This document shows, in pieces, positions 59,987 through 64,000 of a stretch of 64,000 nt of DNA. The number at the start of each line of letters is the position of its first letter. Position 1 is the first letter of the stretch. A program made the translations under genes and the position numbers. The notes beneath the pieces were generated by a model. It was not told the origin of the DNA. It saw only the letters and a program-made list of their open reading frames with translations, and searched no databases. Source of the DNA: Chitinophagaceae bacterium (lineage in GTDB: Bacteria; Bacteroidota; Bacteroidia; Chitinophagales; Chitinophagaceae); the NCBI GenBank assembly GCA_016703625.1, contig JADJBP010000001.1:940001-1004000 (forward strand), read 5' to 3'.

Positions 59987-61086
59987 TTGAAAAAACCAAA
60001 AACAAAAACCTTCAGACAGAAGTTGATGCCGGCTATTTATATGAAAAACTGGCAGCAGTTGAAACCGACCCAAACGTTGCCAATGTTTTCAGGCAGATGA
60101 GCGAAATTGAAAAAGGACATGCAGCAGCTTTTCTGCAGAAGCAAAATATCTCCGAATTGCCTCCACCGTCTTTCAGGGCCAGGACATTAAATACGATCGG
60201 AAAAATATTCGGTTATGATTATGTACTGGGTGTGTTGATGGATATTGAAAAAAATATTTCAGGCGCTGTGATCGCAGCCAAAAAGAAAAGTAATATAGCC
60301 GTAACCGGCAGTGAAGCCAATCATGTAACTATTTTGCGTACGCTGATGGAAAGTGAAGCAAAGGTTACGGGAAGCAGTGTCGCTAAATTTGAAAGCAGGC
60401 ACCGTTCAGTTGGCGGCAATGCTTTGCGTGCAGCGGTTTTGGGCGGTAACGACGGGCTGGTTTCAAATTTCAGCCTGGTGATGGGCATCGCCGGCGCAAC
60501 CTCCGGGCAAAGCGGTGTTTTACTGGCGGGTGTGGCCGGTTTACTGGCTGGTGCATTATCCATGGCATTGGGCGAATGGATCTCGGTAAAAAGTTCGCAG
60601 GAGCTTCATGAAAACCAGATGCAGCTGGAAATGGATGAGCTGGAAAACAATCCTGAAGGCGAACAAAAGGAACTGGCATTGATCTATATGGCAAAGGGTA
60701 TTCCTGAAGAACAGGCCCATACCATGGCAGCAGAGATCATGTTGAACAAAGACCTGGCGCATGAGATCCTGGTCAGGGAAGAATTGGGGATCAATCCCGA
60801 AGAACTGAAAGGGTCAGCCATGGAAGCCGCAATCTATTCATTTATTCTTTTTGCCATTGGCGCAGTGATACCGGTCATTCCATTCTTTTTTACCACCGGC
60901 ACTACCGCCATTGTTATCAGTGTTGCCGGCAGTGCACTCGGTTTATTCCTGATCGGCTCGGCCATAACTTTATTTACCGGCAAAAGCATCTGGTTCTCCG
61001 GTTTCCGGCAGGTATTATTTGGCCTTGCTGCTGCAGCTGTTACTTTTGGGATCGGGAAATTGATTGGCGTATCCCTGGCGGGGTAG
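59987..61086 (+). CDS. Membrane ferritin/VIT1-type iron transporter (MbfA-like; start uncertain)
   Basis: About 365 residues. N-terminal ferritin-like helix pair (EVDAGYLYEKLAAVE; FRQMSEIEKGHAAAFLQK) with glutamate and E..H ligands expected for a di-iron site. A C-terminal VIT1/CCC1 part follows with GGNDGLVSNFSLVMGIAGA, ALSMALGEWISVKSSQEL and three later helices (AIYSFILFAIGAVIPVIPFF and on). This order matches MbfA of rhizobia, which exports iron. No ATG opens the frame; a TTG at 59987 followed by a one-base indel in the A-rich start is the simplest reading. Confidence 0.82.
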
Positions 61087-61125
61087 TACATGGCCCTTCG
61101 TTCCCGCCAGGCCATGTAAAAAAGC

Positions 61126-61133
61126 TACATTTG
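61126..61133 (+). promoter_or_regulatory. Putative -7 box of the DPP IV gene
   Basis: TACATTTG matches TAnnTTTG, 17 bases before the ATG at 61151. No TTTG is found 19-20 bases upstream. Confidence 0.45.
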
Positions 61134-61150
61134 CCCCTCAATTACACAAC

Positions 61151-63320
61151 ATGAAAAATTAATTTTCTTCCTATTCGTTATCACCGCTCTCCAGGTTCCG
61201 GCCCAGCAAAAATTATTGACCATGGAGGATGCCATGGTAAAAAACCGGACCACGCTGGCTATAGAAAATTTAAAGCAACTGCAGTTTATCTACGGCACCG
61301 GTGATTATGTATATGTCAAAAAGATCGATGGCAAAGATGTTTGGGTAAAAGGAAATTTAAAAACACCCGAAACCCCGTTTCTAACCCTGGAACAATTGAA
61401 TGATAAGATAAAAGCATCGGGATATGCTGCATTGAAAACAATGCCTGCCATCCAGTTCAGCAAATCACCCGATTGGATATTTACCGTAGACGGGAACAGG
61501 ATTGCATTTAACCCTGCAAGCGGACAGGTAAAAACGGTCATACCAAAAAATATTGCTGCAAAAGAAGCTGTGGAAGCCGGTGATGCAGGATATGTAGCCT
61601 ATGTAGATAATTACAACCTGTTTGTTTTATCCGCAACAGGTGCTGCAAAACAGGTAACCACCGACGGTAGTAAAGACATTGTTTACGCCCAATCAGTACA
61701 CCGCGATGAATTCGGGATCAATAAAGGAACTTTCTGGAGTAATCATGGTAAGCAGCTGGCCTTTTACCGGATGGACCAAAGTATGGTTACAGATTACCCG
61801 GTCATTGACTGGACAAAATACCCTGCCGTAAATGAAAATATAAAATACCCGATGGCCGGTGGTAAAAGTCACCATGTAACCCTTGGCATATATGATGCAG
61901 TGAACAATTCTGCCATTTGGTTAAAAACCGGTGAACCGGCAGAACAATACCTTACCAATATTGCCTGGGCCCCGGACGACAGGTCAATTTACATAGCTGT
62001 GCTCAACAGGGCACAAAACCACATGAAGCTGAACCAGTATGATGTGGCTACCGGTGAATTTGTAAAACTTTGTTTGAAGAAAAAGACGATAAATATGTAG
62101 AGCCCCTGGTGCCCATGTTATTTGTAAAAAATGATCCCGGTAAGTTTATCTGGCAAAGCAACCGGGATGGCTGGAACCACCTGTACCTGTATGATATAAA
62201 CGGAAATTTGATCAGGCAACTCACCAAAGGCAACTGGGAAGTAATTGATGTAAAAGGATTTGATGCAACCGGCTCGTACCTGAATTTTATGGCTACAGAA
62301 GAATCTCCCGTTACAAAAAATTTATACCGGCTGCATATAAAAACAGGAGGCTTTACAAGGGTTACAAAATATGCCGGTGTGCATACGATACAGCTGAGTA
62401 CAGATGGCGCAACAGTGATTGACAATTACAGCAACACAGATATTCCCAGGAAGATATTGCTTTACCAGGCCCATTCGAAGGTTTACAATGAAAAATTATT
62501 ACTGCAGGCTGCAAACCCGGTTGCTGATTATGCATTGGGCAAGCTCAGCATCTTCACCATAAAAAATAATATTGGGATTGACCTGTATTGCAGGATGTTT
62601 AAGCCAACAGGTTTCGATACTTCGGCTGCGCTCAATACTAAAAAATACCCGGTCATTGTATATTGGTATGGCGGGCCCCATGCGCAAATGATCGTAAACG
62701 GATGGAACGGCGGTGCAGGTGATTACTGGTTTCAGTACATGGCCGAAAGGGGTTATGTGGTCTTTACAATAGATACCCGGGGAAGCGATAACCGTGGCAA
62801 AGTATTTGAACAAAGTATTTTCCGCAGGGCGGGAGATGCGCAGATGGAAGATATGATGAGTGCGGTGAATTATTTAACAGCCCTTCCTTATGTTGATAAA
62901 AATAATATGGGATTATTTGGCTGGAGTTACGGCGGATTCCTGACAACAGATTTTGTGCTTAACCACCCGGGTGTTTTTAAAGCGGCAGTTGCCGGTGGCC
63001 CGGTTATGGATTGGAAATATTACGAGATCATGTACGGTGAACGTTATATGGATACACCGGCAGAAAACCCGGAAGGGTATGAAGCAACAAACTTAATTAA
63101 GCAGGCAGCAAAATTAAAGGACAAATTATTATTGATCCATGGGTTACAGGACCCGGTGGTGGTACAACAGCATTCGGTAAATTTTGTAAAAGCATGTGTT
63201 GATGCGGGTGTGCAGGTGGATTATATGATCTATCCCGGGCATGAACATAATGTACTGGGTAAAGACAGGGCACATTTGTACCGGAAAGTGACCGATTATT
63301 TTATGCAGAACCTTAAATAA
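61151..63320 (+). CDS. Dipeptidyl peptidase IV-type S9 protease (two frameshifts)
   Basis: About 722 residues, exported. Signal peptide rebuilt as MKKLIFFLFVITALQVPAQ (one A missing near 61157). Beta-propeller domain (FSKSPDWIFTVDGNRIAFN; SVHRDEFGINKGTFWSNHGK; FYRMDQSMVTDYP), then after a break near 62070 the hydrolase domain: YWYGGPHAQM, TIDTRGSDNRG, nucleophile GWSYGGFLT, acid in IHGLQDPVV and histidine in YPGHEHNV. Trims Xaa-Pro dipeptides in the periplasm. The stop is one base before the next gene's ATG. Confidence 0.93.
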
Positions 63321-63321
63321 A

Positions 63322-63999
63322 ATGGGCGAAGTAGAACTCCTTCCGGAAAAAAAATTACTGATCATCCATGCCGTAATTATTATTTACGGCGATGCAGCCA
63401 GCGAAGAATTAAGTTTTCAGGTAGCCAGGGATATTGAAAATGCCTGGAATGAACCCCGTGGAAAAGTCTTGATCAGCGATAGCTGGTTTTCCAAAAAAAT
63501 GTATGATGTACAGTTCAGCATCACGGGGAAATATGAAACTGCCCTAACCCCGCAACAGGTTTTTGAAAACACAAACCCCCGCAATAATTATTTCCGCATT
63601 GAAGATTATGCACACGGCAATATTTCATTTGTTGACGGGCTTCATTCCAATACCGGGTATTTTTTACTGGATAACCTGCTCCATAATTCTACTACGGCTG
63701 CACATGAATTTGGGCATACCCTCGGGCTGGAACATCCGCATGACCTGGATATACGGGGGCAGGGCGTGCCCGGTATGATGTATCCCCGCGGCACCTGGGT
63801 GGATCCGCCATATCAATATTATCCCGAAGTGGCACCGGGTGAAAAGGGTGGCACACTCAATCCTTTTACCCGCAGGGTTTTACAAAAAGATATTGATGAC
63901 CTGCAACTGGATAAACTCCGGTTTAATGAAAAAGGATTTGCCATCCTCGGCGAATTCACTTCGGCCTGGCATGAAAAACAATTACCCACATCCAATTAA
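63322..63999 (+). CDS. Zincin metalloprotease without signal peptide
   Basis: 225 residues, complete at the window end. Zinc motif HEFGHTLGLEH at 128-138 (H128, E129, H132, H138) and a Met-turn at GMMYPRG (151-157) place it in the metzincin group, matrixin-like. The N-terminus (MGEVELLPEKKLLIIHAVII) lacks a normal export signal; a lost leader or non-classical location is possible. It starts one base after the DPP IV stop, so the two are likely co-translated. Substrate unknown. Confidence 0.82.
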   Translation: MGEVELLPEKKLLIIHAVIIIYGDAASEELSFQVARDIENAWNEPRGKVLISDSWFSKKMYDVQFSITGKYETALTPQQVFENTNPRNNYFRIEDYAHGNISFVDGLHSNTGYFLLDNLLHNSTTAAHEFGHTLGLEHPHDLDIRGQGVPGMMYPRGTWVDPPYQYYPEVAPGEKGGTLNPFTRRVLQKDIDDLQLDKLRFNEKGFAILGEFTSAWHEKQLPTSN

Positions 64000-64000
64000 T

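Overview
The window is chromosomal DNA from a member of the Bacteroidota, most likely the Chitinophagales/Chitinophagaceae. The evidence is type IX secretion (T9SS) cargo proteins with HYR, SprB and gliding-type C-terminal domains, promoters of the TTTG-N19/20-TAnnTTTG type, futalosine-pathway menaquinone genes, a CcmD-family small protein, and an EF-P whose loop lacks the usual PGKG. No plasmid, phage, IS, CRISPR or tRNA gene was recognised. About two dozen genes, including essential ones (metG, fabD, mqnD), are broken by single-base indels, often in homopolymers, while the reading frame stays recognisable on both sides. I read this as consensus error of a long-read or metagenome assembly, not mass pseudogenisation, and give such genes as one CDS spanning all frames.

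Layout. 1-1.3 kb: 3' third of a 23S rRNA gene and a 5S rRNA gene, followed by partial tandem copies of the 5S end plus terminator. 1.3-2.85 kb: gene-poor, AT-rich. 2.9-8.1 kb: a very large secreted HYR/SprB-repeat T9SS protein. 8.3-9.1 kb: VOC-family and CDGSH proteins. 9.5-11.3 kb: an unassigned locus with a secreted cysteine-rich protein, an RDD membrane protein, a one-helix ORF and an outer-membrane-like protein. 11.5-14.6 kb: NarL-type response regulator, class IV aminotransferase, photolyase. 14.5-16.1 kb (minus): mqnB-mqnD of menaquinone synthesis. 16.2-17.9 kb: two eukaryote-like 6-pyruvoyl-tetrahydropterin synthase paralogs and folE. 18-24 kb: fabD, a second large T9SS protein, mdh, a small T9SS protein, a thioredoxin-like protein. 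24.1-26.8 kb: efp-accB-accC. 27.2-34.7 kb (minus): a seven-gene nucleotide-sugar operon for UDP-glucuronate/xylose, UDP-HexNAc uronates, dTDP-rhamnose and an amino sugar, without glycosyltransferases. 34.8-39.4 kb: waaA, a conserved coiled-coil protein, tdk, ccmB-ccmC-ccmD. 39.5-51.2 kb: glutamate dehydrogenase, small proteins, a serine hydrolase-TPR protein, kup, rhodanese, two alpha/beta hydrolases, two LD-carboxypeptidases. 51.4-64 kb: ppsA, metG, a WG-repeat protein, a FadN-like beta-oxidation protein, an MbfA-like ferritin/VIT1 protein, a dipeptidyl peptidase IV and a zincin.

Intergenic DNA carries many short palindromic or tandem repeat families. At least one copy lies inside the coding frame of mqnD, and another forms the 3' end of mqnB. 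No complete novel defence or mobile system is visible. The least explained unit is the 9.5-11.3 kb cysteine-rich protein/RDD locus.
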